NCBI GenBank assembly: GCA_002454165.1
Contig: DKIG01000014.1
Location: 43,520-107,519, forward strand
DNA from: Gammaproteobacteria bacterium UBA6724
GTDB lineage: Bacteria > Pseudomonadota > Gammaproteobacteria > Pseudomonadales > Azotimanducaceae
Direction: 5' to 3'
Length of the DNA: 64,000 nt
Position numbers and translations under genes: made by a program. The notes below the pieces were generated by a model, which saw nothing but the letters and a program-made list of their open reading frames with translations, was not told where the DNA came from and made no database searches. The first letter of the stretch is position 1. Each line of letters begins with the position of its first letter. Shown here in pieces: positions 37,988-46,628 of this stretch.

Positions 37988-40156
37988 CTATCGGAATTCT
38001 TTAGTAAAGCGCATACCAAATTCACTTGCATCGTTACTTAATATAGCAAGGATATAGTCACCTGTATTCAACCTGGCATTTTCGTAACGTTTGTCTGCGA
38101 CATTCCTGCCATAAAGACCGACTGTCCAGCTTTCATCTGCAGACAGATAACTCACATTAAAATTAACCAATCCACGGCTATCAATCCGAGTAAACCTGCC
38201 CGGATCAGGGCTGGGCTCACCAAACATATCATCACGATAGGAATAATCAATGCGTAGAGAGACTGTGCCACCTGTACTCATTGAAAACGAATATTCAGGG
38301 CTGATGGCAAAGGTCCATTCGGGGGTCAAAGGGGCAACGGCTACCGGATCATCTACTTCTACATTGATATAGCCCACCGCAGTACGAATATAAAAGCCTT
38401 CAAATAATCTGACTGAACTTTCCCATTCTACGCCCATGGAATCCTGATCAACGACAAGGTTAACCGTATTGAACCCACCCTCTCTGGTGGTACTCACCTG
38501 GTAGGGTAAGTCTTCATACTCCGTCCTGAATACAGCAAGACTCATCTGTAGATTTTCGAACGGTTGCCCCTTAATACCAATTTCATAGTTCAAGGCAGTG
38601 ATATTATCCGTTGATGCAAAACAGTTGACTGGAGGGACATTACCCGGCTGGGTAAAATCCAGTTGACCAAACAGGCAGAAGGGACGCGCCGGGAATTGAC
38701 CAGACTGATATCCGTTTGCCACCGTACCGTATACAGTCAGTGCTTCAGCAAAGTGATATGTGGCAGAAAAATCCCAACTAATTTCATCAAACTCGGCTTG
38801 TGCCTCGGTAGTGACGAAATCGCTGAGATTGACGTTAGCCTCTTTTTCGTCTACTGTGTAACGCAACCCACCTGAGATACGTAAATCGTCAGTGATTTGA
38901 TAACCCAGGTTGGCAAAGATAGCATGACTCTCTACTTTCTGTTCCAACCTGAAGGTGCCGGGATTACCATTAAAAGTGGTTGGTCTTTGATCATTGAACC
39001 CTTCTTCTTCAAAGTAATAAAGACTGGCGACAAAATCCATCTTGTCATATTCACCAGTAAACTGAAGTTCAACAGAGATTTGTTCAGCAAAGCCAGTTTC
39101 TGGAAAGGCTAAGAAGTTATCAAAAAAACTGTCGTCGTCCAGACCGCTTGCATAATCGGAACGACGCTTGCTCAGCAACAGTTTTGCGTCCAGATTTTCC
39201 GAGAAACCATATTCTGCAGTGAATGACAAGCCGTAAGAAGAGTTAGATACCGCCGCCTGACCAGATTGACCGGTATTATTGTCATACGGGTCAGCAGAAA
39301 CATCACTGTTACGGTATCCAACACCATATACTTCACCGTTTGGTACTTCATCAATAAATGTAGTATAGGGATTCAGCCCGCTATCACCTTCATTCCCATC
39401 TGCTGCCAGTAACAATGAAAGGCTATCTGCTAGTGTCCATTCCAGCGCCACCCGTGCTGACATATCCCTTAACTCACCCACATCTGTTTTCACATTGGGA
39501 AGATTAAGGAACTCACCAAGGCCATGACGGCGCTTAAATGCACCAGAAAACAACATAGCAATATCATCATTAAGTATGAAATTACTATAAAATTCCACAT
39601 TCACACGACCGCGGCTACCTACCTCTACAGACCCCTGGGAAACCTCTTCATCCCCAGGTTTGCGAGTGATGATGTTGATGGCGCCGCCGATAGAGTTTCG
39701 CCCGTATAATGTGCCCTGTGGCCCCCGCAGCACTTCCAGCCGTTCAATATTAGACAGGCTCCAGTTCTGCCCTACCTGGCGACCGAGATACACTCCATCC
39801 ACATAGACCCCAACGCCCGGGTCAGTCGTAATTAAATGATCCTGAAGACCTATACCACGGATAAACGGGTTTGCTGAAGCAGTATGACCGGCTGAAAAAG
39901 TAGTCACATTCAGATTGGGGACAAATTTGCCCACATCAACCAAATCAGTAATCCCTGCCTTTCTAATAACATCTCCTGAGAAGGCACTAACCGATACGGA
40001 CGTTTCATAAATACTTTGTTCACGTTTTTGAGCAGTGACGACTATTTCTTCAAAGATAGGCTCAGCGGCATTACTGTTGTTGCTCTGAGCGAATATGGGT
40101 TGCACCATAGCGACACTTGTCAGTAGTGTTGGTATAACAAGATTTCTGTTAGTCAT
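37988..40156 (-). CDS. TonB-dependent outer-membrane receptor of the pyrimidine cluster
   Basis: 722-residue receptor: signal peptide ending near IFAQ, TonB-box-like EEIVVTAQKREQSIYE, plug domain with VDGVYLGRQ, RLEVLRGPQGTLYGRNSIGG and INIITRKP, then a 22-strand-type beta barrel ending in the C-terminal aromatic EFGMRFTKEFR. Likely substrate from context is a nucleoside, base or related small molecule, since every downstream gene acts on pyrimidines, but the barrel sequence itself does not show this. GAGGAGAT ribosome site. Confidence 0.92.
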   Translation of the reverse strand: MTNRNLVIPTLLTSVAMVQPIFAQSNNSNAAEPIFEEIVVTAQKREQSIYETSVSVSAFSGDVIRKAGITDLVDVGKFVPNLNVTTFSAGHTASANPFIRGIGLQDHLITTDPGVGVYVDGVYLGRQVGQNWSLSNIERLEVLRGPQGTLYGRNSIGGAINIITRKPGDEEVSQGSVEVGSRGRVNVEFYSNFILNDDIAMLFSGAFKRRHGLGEFLNLPNVKTDVGELRDMSARVALEWTLADSLSLLLAADGNEGDSGLNPYTTFIDEVPNGEVYGVGYRNSDVSADPYDNNTGQSGQAAVSNSSYGLSFTAEYGFSENLDAKLLLSKRRSDYASGLDDDSFFDNFLAFPETGFAEQISVELQFTGEYDKMDFVASLYYFEEEGFNDQRPTTFNGNPGTFRLEQKVESHAIFANLGYQITDDLRISGGLRYTVDEKEANVNLSDFVTTEAQAEFDEISWDFSATYHFAEALTVYGTVANGYQSGQFPARPFCLFGQLDFTQPGNVPPVNCFASTDNITALNYEIGIKGQPFENLQMSLAVFRTEYEDLPYQVSTTREGGFNTVNLVVDQDSMGVEWESSVRLFEGFYIRTAVGYINVEVDDPVAVAPLTPEWTFAISPEYSFSMSTGGTVSLRIDYSYRDDMFGEPSPDPGRFTRIDSRGLVNFNVSYLSADESWTVGLYGRNVADKRYENARLNTGDYILAILSNDASEFGMRFTKEFR

Positions 40157-40194
40157 TTCTATCTCCTCATTAATTATATATTGCCTCCTTGTGA

Positions 40195-41199
40195 TTATTC
40201 AGCAAGTGCAGGAATCACATCTTCTGAATACCTGGCAATGATTTCTTCTTCCTTCCCGTTATCCAGGTAGATATTGAATTGCGTGGCACCAGCAGCTTCC
40301 AAGGTCTTGAGTTTAGCGATGTGATCATCTGGATTCCCAAGCAAACCAAAACTTTTTACTATCTCCGGGGTAATGAAATCAAGATAGGGGTTGTCACTTT
40401 CACCGTGTTTCTTGTAGTCATAGCCGCGGCGTTTTTCAATATATGAAGTCAGGCTTTTTGGTACCTGGTCAGAATCCCCGCCATATTTTTCTACAATATC
40501 CGCCACATGGTTACCGACCATGGCAGGAAACCACTTGGTCGCCTCAACGCACTCATCCATACTGCCAAAATAAGCAGGAGCAGCAGCCATTACCCTGAAG
40601 TTTGACATGTCCCGCCCGGCGGCCTTGCCTGCGACAATACACTGTTCAGTGAACCAACTTACCAGCGAGGGCTCAGCGATTTGTAGCACCACGCCATCTG
40701 CCTGCTCCCCGGCCGTTGCCAGTGCCTTGGGACCATAGGCAGCAATCCATACCGGAATATCATGCCTGGCACTCCAACGAAATTGCACGGGTTCCGGGCA
40801 TCCTTCGTAGATGACCTCTTCACCACGAGTCATCGCTTTGACCTGCCGAGTAAATTCTGCAACCCGCGCCAGAGTTGCCGGTTTTTTACCCATAACCCGC
40901 ATTGAACTGTCACCACGCCCCAGACCAATATCAAACCGACCGCCACTCTGTAACGACAAACTGGCAAACAGGCTCGCCGCAACAGACCAGTCTCGTACGT
41001 TCGGGTTGGTGACACAGGGACCAAAACGCATTTTTGTCGTATGTTCCATACACATGGCAATTGCCGCATAGCAATCACGCCACAAAATATGTGAATCGTA
41101 AAACCAGCAATAGGTAAAACCACCAGATTCAGCCTGACGAACCAGGTAACGCGCTCTTTCAGGACTGACGACACCCTTAAAACAAATACCAAATTCCAT
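40195..41199 (-). CDS. LLM-class (luciferase-like) flavin oxidoreductase
   Basis: 334-residue TIM-barrel enzyme of the luciferase-like/methylene-H4MPT-reductase-type family. Motifs: GFTYCWFYDSHILWRD, TTKMRFGPCVTNPNVRDWSV, GRFDIGLGRGDSSMRVMG and PVWIAAYGPKALATAGEQADG. Cofactor FMN or F420 cannot be told from sequence. The open frame starts at 41217, but the ATG at 41199 has GGAGAGG and fits the family start. It occupies the cluster slot where the missing first reductive step would be expected; it is not RutA-like enough to assign pyrimidine monooxygenase activity. Confidence 0.82.
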   Translation of the reverse strand: MEFGICFKGVVSPERARYLVRQAESGGFTYCWFYDSHILWRDCYAAIAMCMEHTTKMRFGPCVTNPNVRDWSVAASLFASLSLQSGGRFDIGLGRGDSSMRVMGKKPATLARVAEFTRQVKAMTRGEEVIYEGCPEPVQFRWSARHDIPVWIAAYGPKALATAGEQADGVVLQIAEPSLVSWFTEQCIVAGKAAGRDMSNFRVMAAAPAYFGSMDECVEATKWFPAMVGNHVADIVEKYGGDSDQVPKSLTSYIEKRRGYDYKKHGESDNPYLDFITPEIVKSFGLLGNPDDHIAKLKTLEAAGATQFNIYLDNGKEEEIIARYSEDVIPALAE

Positions 41200-41238
41200 A
41201 ATCAACCTCTCCAACACGGCTTGTCAAAAAGCAAAGTA

Positions 41239-42690
41239 TTACCTGTTACCAGAATTAAAACGCATCAGGAGGTAATAGCCGCTTCCCGCAAGAAAAGCAC
41301 CAACAAACCAGGCGTAATGATAAAGATTGATAAAAAAGTCCGGCACATTGGTAAGCACATCAATAGTATGTAGAAATCCCGGTAAATTCGGCACAACACC
41401 CATGAGCAATGCCGCCACTGCATTCATATTCCATCCCTTCGTATAAACATATTTACCCGTCTCGTTATAGAGTGCATCAGTATCCAATTCACACCTTCTG
41501 ATGAAAAAGTAATCCACAATCATAATGCCAGCGATTGGCCCTAAGAGGGATGAATAGCCAATCAGCCAGGTAAACAAATATGACCCTGCTGACTCCAATA
41601 ACTTCCAGGGCATAATAGCAATGCCAATCCCAGCAGTGATATAACCACCCCATCTGAAAGAGATATATTTTGGCGCAAGGCTTGAAAAACCATTTGCTGG
41701 CGCGACCACATTTGCTGCCAAGTTTGTGGTCAGGGTCGCTATGGTTAATGCGATGAGACCAATGATGACACCTGTACCGCCTAGCCGTCCGGCTATCACG
41801 ACCGGATCCCAAATCGCTTCACCAAAAATAATTACTGTCGCTGAAGTGACCAGAACACTAATTAACGCAAGCATCGCCATGGGGATGGGTAGCCCTATCC
41901 CCTGACCAAGAAATTGATCCCGTTGACTGCGGGCGTAGCGGGTAAAATCAGGAATGTTCAAGGTCATGGTTGCCCAGAAACCTACCATTGCCGTCAAACT
42001 TGGCCAGAAGACCAGCCAGAATTCTCCTTCACGCTCGCCCCCCGGCACAAAGGCGGAAGGTCTTGCCAACATGTCACCAAATCCATCTGCCTGAATATAT
42101 GCCCAGGCCAATAAGGCAAGTGCTGATAATAATAAAAATGGTGCCGCCAGGGTCTCCAGCCAGCGAATGGATTCAGTGCCCTTGACGATGAAAATAAGTT
42201 GCAGTAGCCAAAATATAAAAAAACATATCAATTGGGTGAGATCTATATCAATAAAGGGAATGACCGTACCGACAAAAACATTGTCCGTCATCCCGTTGAT
42301 GATCTGATAGATGGCAAAACCACCCACCCAGGTTTGAATACCAAACCAGCCACATGCAACCAGCCCCCGCAGCAGGGCAGGTAATTTGGCACCAACAGTA
42401 CCAAATGACGCGCGTAGCAGGACCGGAAAGGGTACGCCGTATTTTGTCCCGGCATGGCCGTTCAACATCATCGGGATCATGACTATCACATTCCCCAGAA
42501 GGACAGTGACTACCGCCTGCCACCAGGTCATACCCTGCTGGATGAGACCAGAGGCGAGCAGATAGGCGGGTACGGACACCGCCATGCCCACCCAGAGGGC
42601 TGAGATGTTTATCCAGTCCCAGGTGCGTTGCTCGGCACTTGTAGGTGCCAGGTCCCGGTTCCAAAGTGAATTTTCTGCGCTGTTTAACAT
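41239..42690 (-). CDS. NCS1-family nucleobase:cation symporter
   Basis: 483-residue inner-membrane permease with about 12 helices. Family motifs: N-terminal LWNRDLAPTSAEQRTWDWIN and the region WINISALWVGMAVSVPAYLL, then FPVLLRASFGTVGAKLPALL and FWATMTLNIPDFTRYARSQ. The NCS1 family carries uracil, hydantoins, allantoin or cytosine. From context it should import uracil, thymine or a dihydropyrimidine. First gene of the one-strand pyrimidine cluster in transcription order. Confidence 0.92.
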   Translation of the reverse strand: MLNSAENSLWNRDLAPTSAEQRTWDWINISALWVGMAVSVPAYLLASGLIQQGMTWWQAVVTVLLGNVIVMIPMMLNGHAGTKYGVPFPVLLRASFGTVGAKLPALLRGLVACGWFGIQTWVGGFAIYQIINGMTDNVFVGTVIPFIDIDLTQLICFFIFWLLQLIFIVKGTESIRWLETLAAPFLLLSALALLAWAYIQADGFGDMLARPSAFVPGGEREGEFWLVFWPSLTAMVGFWATMTLNIPDFTRYARSQRDQFLGQGIGLPIPMAMLALISVLVTSATVIIFGEAIWDPVVIAGRLGGTGVIIGLIALTIATLTTNLAANVVAPANGFSSLAPKYISFRWGGYITAGIGIAIMPWKLLESAGSYLFTWLIGYSSLLGPIAGIMIVDYFFIRRCELDTDALYNETGKYVYTKGWNMNAVAALLMGVVPNLPGFLHTIDVLTNVPDFFINLYHYAWFVGAFLAGSGYYLLMRFNSGNR

Positions 42691-42691
42691 A

Positions 42692-42743
42692 ACTTCTTAG
42701 CATCACTTCTTAGCATCACTTCTTAGCATCACTTCTTAACATA
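42692..42743. repeat. 13-bp tandem array upstream of the permease
   Basis: Four copies of ACTTCTTAGCATC (the last changed to ACTTCTTAACATA) directly upstream of the permease ATG, i.e. in its presumed 5' leader. Confidence 0.95.
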
Positions 42744-42771
42744 ACCTCGCCATGGGAAGCATCAGCAACTG

Positions 42772-43356
42772 TCAGGACAAATCAGCCGCCAGGGCGCCGC
42801 GGGAAATTTCAGGCAAGAGCACATCCTCACAATCGTACTGCGGATGCTCAATGCCGAACCTCAGTGGCGCGCCCGCCTTCGCTGCCGCCAGTTCCTCAGG
42901 GTCCATCTGGAATCGCAAAAAGTGTACCGCAGAGGTCTTGTCATCGGTGCTGCGTTCCATATCCTCGTCCGCTATGGCAAATACTTTCGCCCTATCATCA
43001 ATCTGGAGCCAGACGCGAGTTTCAATATCAACGAGTTGCGCCAGCCGCGCCTTCCGCTCCTTCACATTCGCATACTGAATCAACATGGTACATTTGAAGT
43101 TGTCTCCATCTGGGATCAACGGATTGTACGAATCCAGTTCTTCCTGTATCGCAGCGGCTTCAAATATCTTTTCAATACGCAACATTTCTTGAATTTGATA
43201 TCTAATCGTCATCTGATCTTCAAATATCAGGCGCACCGGCGCACCGAGTTGCACCTGTCGGTGCCGCTTGTGTTCCAGCACCTCGGCACGGAATCTGTCG
43301 CGTTTTTCAGCATATTCTTCCAGACTCCACAAGTCGCCTCTTGCCAGCACCATCAT
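42772..43356 (-). CDS. DUF3501 family protein
   Basis: 194-residue soluble protein, start MMVLARGDLWSLEEYAEKR, with VRLIFEDQMTIRYQIQEMLR, EELDSYNPLIPDGDNFKCTM and VHFLRFQMDPEE, the pattern of DUF3501. Function unknown. Its ATG overlaps the stop of the Fe-S oxidoreductase gene upstream by 4 bp (ATGATG), so the two are translationally coupled; this pairing recurs in proteobacteria, often with a rubrerythrin gene, which is not present here. Confidence 0.85.
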   Translation of the reverse strand: MMVLARGDLWSLEEYAEKRDRFRAEVLEHKRHRQVQLGAPVRLIFEDQMTIRYQIQEMLRIEKIFEAAAIQEELDSYNPLIPDGDNFKCTMLIQYANVKERKARLAQLVDIETRVWLQIDDRAKVFAIADEDMERSTDDKTSAVHFLRFQMDPEELAAAKAGAPLRFGIEHPQYDCEDVLLPEISRGALAADLS

Positions 43357-44681
43357 CGCCCCTCATAAGCCATTCTGAGCAGGGACATGGGGTGCTCTGC
43401 CCTATCAACCTGCGCCGAGAGGTTGGCAATATGCTCCGCCGCCATAGGGCAATCAGAGGTAAAGTAGTCCAGGCCCTCCCGGTCAAGTCGTTGCACCACC
43501 GGGCGGGCAATCTTCAGGGACTTGTCCCGAGTCTTCTTCTTGATCCCATAGGTGCCATCATGGCCGGAGCATCGCTCAATGGTATCTATCTGGGTATCGG
43601 GAATCAGCTCAAGAATGGATTTCGTTTTAATGCCCATATTCTGCACTCGCAGATGACACGGCACCTGATAGATGACCTTCCCCAGGGGCTGGATGAAGTC
43701 CGTTTTTAAGGCGCCTTCCCGGTGGCGCAGAAACAGATATTCAAAGGGATCGAAAAATGCCTGCTGAACCTTCCTGACCGCTTCGTCCTCAGGGAAGAGG
43801 AGCGGCAACTCTTGCTTATACATCAAGACACAAGAGGGAATGGGCGCGAGCAGATCAAAGCCCTCATCCACCAGTGCCGATAGGATGGGGATGTTCTTTT
43901 CCATGAGCGCCTTCACAGAATCCAGATCGCCAAGTTCCAACTTGGGCATACCGCAACACACTTCTTTGGGCACCAGTTCAATATGAATATCGTTGTGTTC
44001 AAACACAGCCACAAAATCCTCCGCCAAATGAGGCTGGTTAACATTGCCGTAGCAGGTGGCATAGAGGGCAACTTTGCCGCTGGTCGCGCCAAGGGGCTTA
44101 GGCGGGAGCGTCTGATGAGAAAACCGCTTACGGAGGGTCTTGGCGTGATACCTAGGCAAGGGCGCTTCCCGATGCACACCTAAGACACCCTCAAGTGCCT
44201 TGCGGAAGATACCGTTTTTGTTACAGGCGTTGACCGTAACATCAACCAGGGGAATGGTGGCGAGCTTGCCAACTGCATCAGTGCTGGTCAGGACCCGCTC
44301 ACCGAAGGATGCGCCTTCACGACTAAACCGCTGCGCCTTCGCTTGCAACATGAGATGGGGGAAGTCCACATTCCATTCATGTGGCGGCACATAGGGGCAT
44401 TTGGTCATGTAACAGAGATCGCACAGATAACACTGGTCAACCACCTGGTAATAATCATCCTGGGCAACGCCGTCCACTTCCAGGGTGTCCGACTCGTCAA
44501 TCAGATCAAACAGGGTGGGGAAGGCATCACACAGGCTGACGCATCGTCGGCAACCATGACAGATGTCGTACACCCGCTCCAGTTCGGAGAACAATCCTTC
44601 CCGGTCTTGGTATGCGTCAGTTTGCCATTCAATGGGATGCCGCGTCGGTGCTTCCAGATTGCCCTCTCGTTGTTCATTCAT
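43353..44681 (-). CDS. Heterodisulfide reductase-related Fe-S oxidoreductase
   Basis: 442-residue protein with two ferredoxin-type 4Fe-4S motifs (DICHGCRRCVSLCDAFP and DQCYLCDLCYMTKCPY) and a CCG-type domain pair (ATCYGNVNQ...VCCGMP; VPCHLRVQ...RCSGHDG, where the second CCG reads CSG). It resembles GlpC/HdrD-like electron-transfer proteins. The frame opens at 44759, but the ATG at 44681 with AAGGA fits the domain start. Coupled to DUF3501. Partner donor or acceptor unknown. Confidence 0.85.
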   Translation of the reverse strand: MNEQREGNLEAPTRHPIEWQTDAYQDREGLFSELERVYDICHGCRRCVSLCDAFPTLFDLIDESDTLEVDGVAQDDYYQVVDQCYLCDLCYMTKCPYVPPHEWNVDFPHLMLQAKAQRFSREGASFGERVLTSTDAVGKLATIPLVDVTVNACNKNGIFRKALEGVLGVHREAPLPRYHAKTLRKRFSHQTLPPKPLGATSGKVALYATCYGNVNQPHLAEDFVAVFEHNDIHIELVPKEVCCGMPKLELGDLDSVKALMEKNIPILSALVDEGFDLLAPIPSCVLMYKQELPLLFPEDEAVRKVQQAFFDPFEYLFLRHREGALKTDFIQPLGKVIYQVPCHLRVQNMGIKTKSILELIPDTQIDTIERCSGHDGTYGIKKKTRDKSLKIARPVVQRLDREGLDYFTSDCPMAAEHIANLSAQVDRAEHPMSLLRMAYEGR

Positions 44682-44698
44682 CCCTATTATCCTTCTTG

Positions 44699-45544
44699 TT
44701 ATTTGCTCTCGCTTGGCTTGGATGCCTGAAACAACGCATTTACCTCCTGCCAGAGGCACCCAGGAGCACCCTCGCCTATCACCTGAGCATTGACTTCCGA
44801 TACGGGCAGGACCTCATGTCCCGTTGAGGATATCCAGACTTCATCGGCATCCAGTAATTCCTGCTCGGTGATTTCGCGCTCTGCCACCTCTAGCCCTGCT
44901 TCCCTGGCAATTTGCAGAATATACTGCCTCGTGATGCCGTGCAGAATGTAGCGGCTTTTCGGCGGCGTGATAATCGTCCCATCAGTGCCGATAAACACAT
45001 TGGCGTGGGTGGCTTCTGTGACCAGTCCATCCCGTATCAGGACCGCATCATCATAACCGGCAGCAAGCGCCTCGTTGTGGAGCAGACCATTGGCTATCAG
45101 ACTCAGCACCTTGATATCGCCTCTGCCCCATCTGAAATCCTGTTTTGTCACCAGTTTACAAGGCTGATGTGTCCGCGACTGTGCTTCTACCTGAGTCACG
45201 GTTATCAGTATCGTGGGCTTGCCCGGGGCGGGATAATCAAGCGAGCGGGGCATGGAGATGCCACGGGTAACTTGCAAATAGAGATTGGCAGTCTGCTCCT
45301 GACTCCTGGCAATCGCATCATTGACAAGTTCGCGCCAGGCACTTCCGGTCAGGGGAGATGCTAGCCGTATTTCAGTAAGGCTACGCTCCAATCTTTGCAC
45401 ATGCTCATCTAGCATAAAGGCGACGCCATGATAGACGGCTATCACTTCATACACGCCATCGCCAAACATGAAGCCGCGGTCAAAGACGGAAATCATCGCA
45501 TCTTCCGGCGCCAACCAGGTACCATTCAAATAGGCAATCGCCAT
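44699..45544 (-). CDS. D-amino-acid transaminase-type class IV PLP aminotransferase
   Basis: 281 residues with the Dat pattern: MAIAYLNGTWLAPEDAMISV, FDRGFMFGDGVYEVIAVYHG, the PLP lysine in DIKVLSLIANGLLHNEA, GLVTEATHANVFI and GITRQYILQIA. The best guess is D-alanine:2-oxoglutarate transamination; branched-chain or aminodeoxychorismate enzymes share the fold. The frame extends to 45697, but family homology and GAGGGAT place the start at 45544. It ends 18 bp before the Fe-S oxidoreductase gene on the same strand. Confidence 0.88.
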   Translation of the reverse strand: MAIAYLNGTWLAPEDAMISVFDRGFMFGDGVYEVIAVYHGVAFMLDEHVQRLERSLTEIRLASPLTGSAWRELVNDAIARSQEQTANLYLQVTRGISMPRSLDYPAPGKPTILITVTQVEAQSRTHQPCKLVTKQDFRWGRGDIKVLSLIANGLLHNEALAAGYDDAVLIRDGLVTEATHANVFIGTDGTIITPPKSRYILHGITRQYILQIAREAGLEVAEREITEQELLDADEVWISSTGHEVLPVSEVNAQVIGEGAPGCLWQEVNALFQASKPSESK

Positions 45545-45618
45545 ATCCCTCTTATCTCCTGCATCTCTTCTGCGGCTCTTCTGCGGCTCATCTAAGGTGT
45601 CGTCATTCCGCACGACTT

Positions 45619-46440
45619 TCACTTGCCTTGAAATAGAGGCTCCCGTTTCGCAACGAAGGCTTTTACTGCCTCCCGATGATCCTCGGTCTGACCACAATGA
45701 ATATGATGCGTCACCTCAAGATCAAGACAATCGTCCAGTTCTCCAGACATGGCGCGGTTCAAATTTTCCTTCATGTAACGGTAAGCAAGGGTTGGACCCC
45801 TGGCGAGTCTCATTGCTATCTCCATCGTCCTGTTCTCCAGGGCTTCTGGTTCACAGACCCAGTTGGTGAGGCCAAGCCGCAGAGCTTCCTCGGCACTAAT
45901 ACGATCCGACAGATAATAGAGTTCCCTCGCCTTTGCAGCACCGAGCAGCTGAGTCATAAAATAGGTACCGCCAAAGTCGCCGGAAAATCCGACCCGAGCG
46001 AAGGCCGTGGTCATAATAGCCGTGCTCGCCATAAGCCTCAGATCACAAGCGAGGGCGAGTGACAGACCCGCACCTGCCGCCGCACCAGGCAGGGAGGCGA
46101 GGGTGGGTTTGGGCAGGGTGAAGAGTTTGCCCGCAGTCGCCCGCTGCGCCAATCGTTGACGATGAATTGCGCCATCAAGGGTGTTGTTACCGACTGTATC
46201 ATCGCCAGATGCCGCCATGCCTTTGACATCACCGCCAGCGCAGAAGCCCTTGCCAGCACCGGTCAGCACAATGCACCTGACCTCCGGGGCAAGTTCAAAC
46301 TTCGCCAGCAAGATTTGCAAAGCAGCCATCATCTCACCCGACATGGCATTTCTTGCCTCAGGTCTGTTCAAGGTAATGACCGCCACACCATCCGATAACT
46401 GCGCCAACAAATCTTCAGTGGCTGTATCTATACTTGTCAT
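45619..46440 (-). CDS. Enoyl-CoA hydratase/isomerase family protein
   Basis: 273-residue crotonase-fold enzyme. Motifs: VAVITLNRPEARNAMSGEMM, CIVLTGAGKGFCAGGDVKGM (oxyanion hole), LPGAAAGAGLSLALACDLRL and FSGDFGGTYFMTQLLG. The first catalytic Glu of hydratases is replaced in GAAAGAG-type sequence (AAAGAGLSLA), and an acidic residue in FSGDFGG may serve, so the activity may be isomerase or hydratase. Divergent from the acyl-CoA carboxylase gene, a likely acyl-CoA partner. Confidence 0.88.
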   Translation of the reverse strand: MTSIDTATEDLLAQLSDGVAVITLNRPEARNAMSGEMMAALQILLAKFELAPEVRCIVLTGAGKGFCAGGDVKGMAASGDDTVGNNTLDGAIHRQRLAQRATAGKLFTLPKPTLASLPGAAAGAGLSLALACDLRLMASTAIMTTAFARVGFSGDFGGTYFMTQLLGAAKARELYYLSDRISAEEALRLGLTNWVCEPEALENRTMEIAMRLARGPTLAYRYMKENLNRAMSGELDDCLDLEVTHHIHCGQTEDHREAVKAFVAKREPLFQGK

Positions 46441-46520
46441 GTGTCATCCTTGCATCGCCCGGTGCCCAGGACGAACGAGTGTAGCACAGGCAAGCAGCCG
46501 TCTAAGTCCTGCCCCTACCC

Positions 46521-46572
46521 TTTGATGATAGTCTTTGATGATAGCCTTTGATGCTAGTCTTTGATGACAGCC
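46521..46572. repeat. 13-bp tandem array upstream of the acyl-CoA carboxylase
   Basis: Four copies of TTTGATGATAGTC (variants at two positions), followed by a partial CCGTCATTCCAG word related to the 30-bp dispersed repeat. It lies in the divergent spacer between the enoyl-CoA hydratase and carboxylase genes. Confidence 0.95.
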
Positions 46573-46628
46573 TGCCGTCATTCCAGTAACTTTAGGGTTT
46601 TCCCTATCTGTAATCCTGGGCATCTGAA

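Noticed and set aside
46038..46525. Open frames antisense to the enoyl-CoA hydratase gene
   Set aside because: They are shadows of the hydratase gene with no ribosome site or domain.
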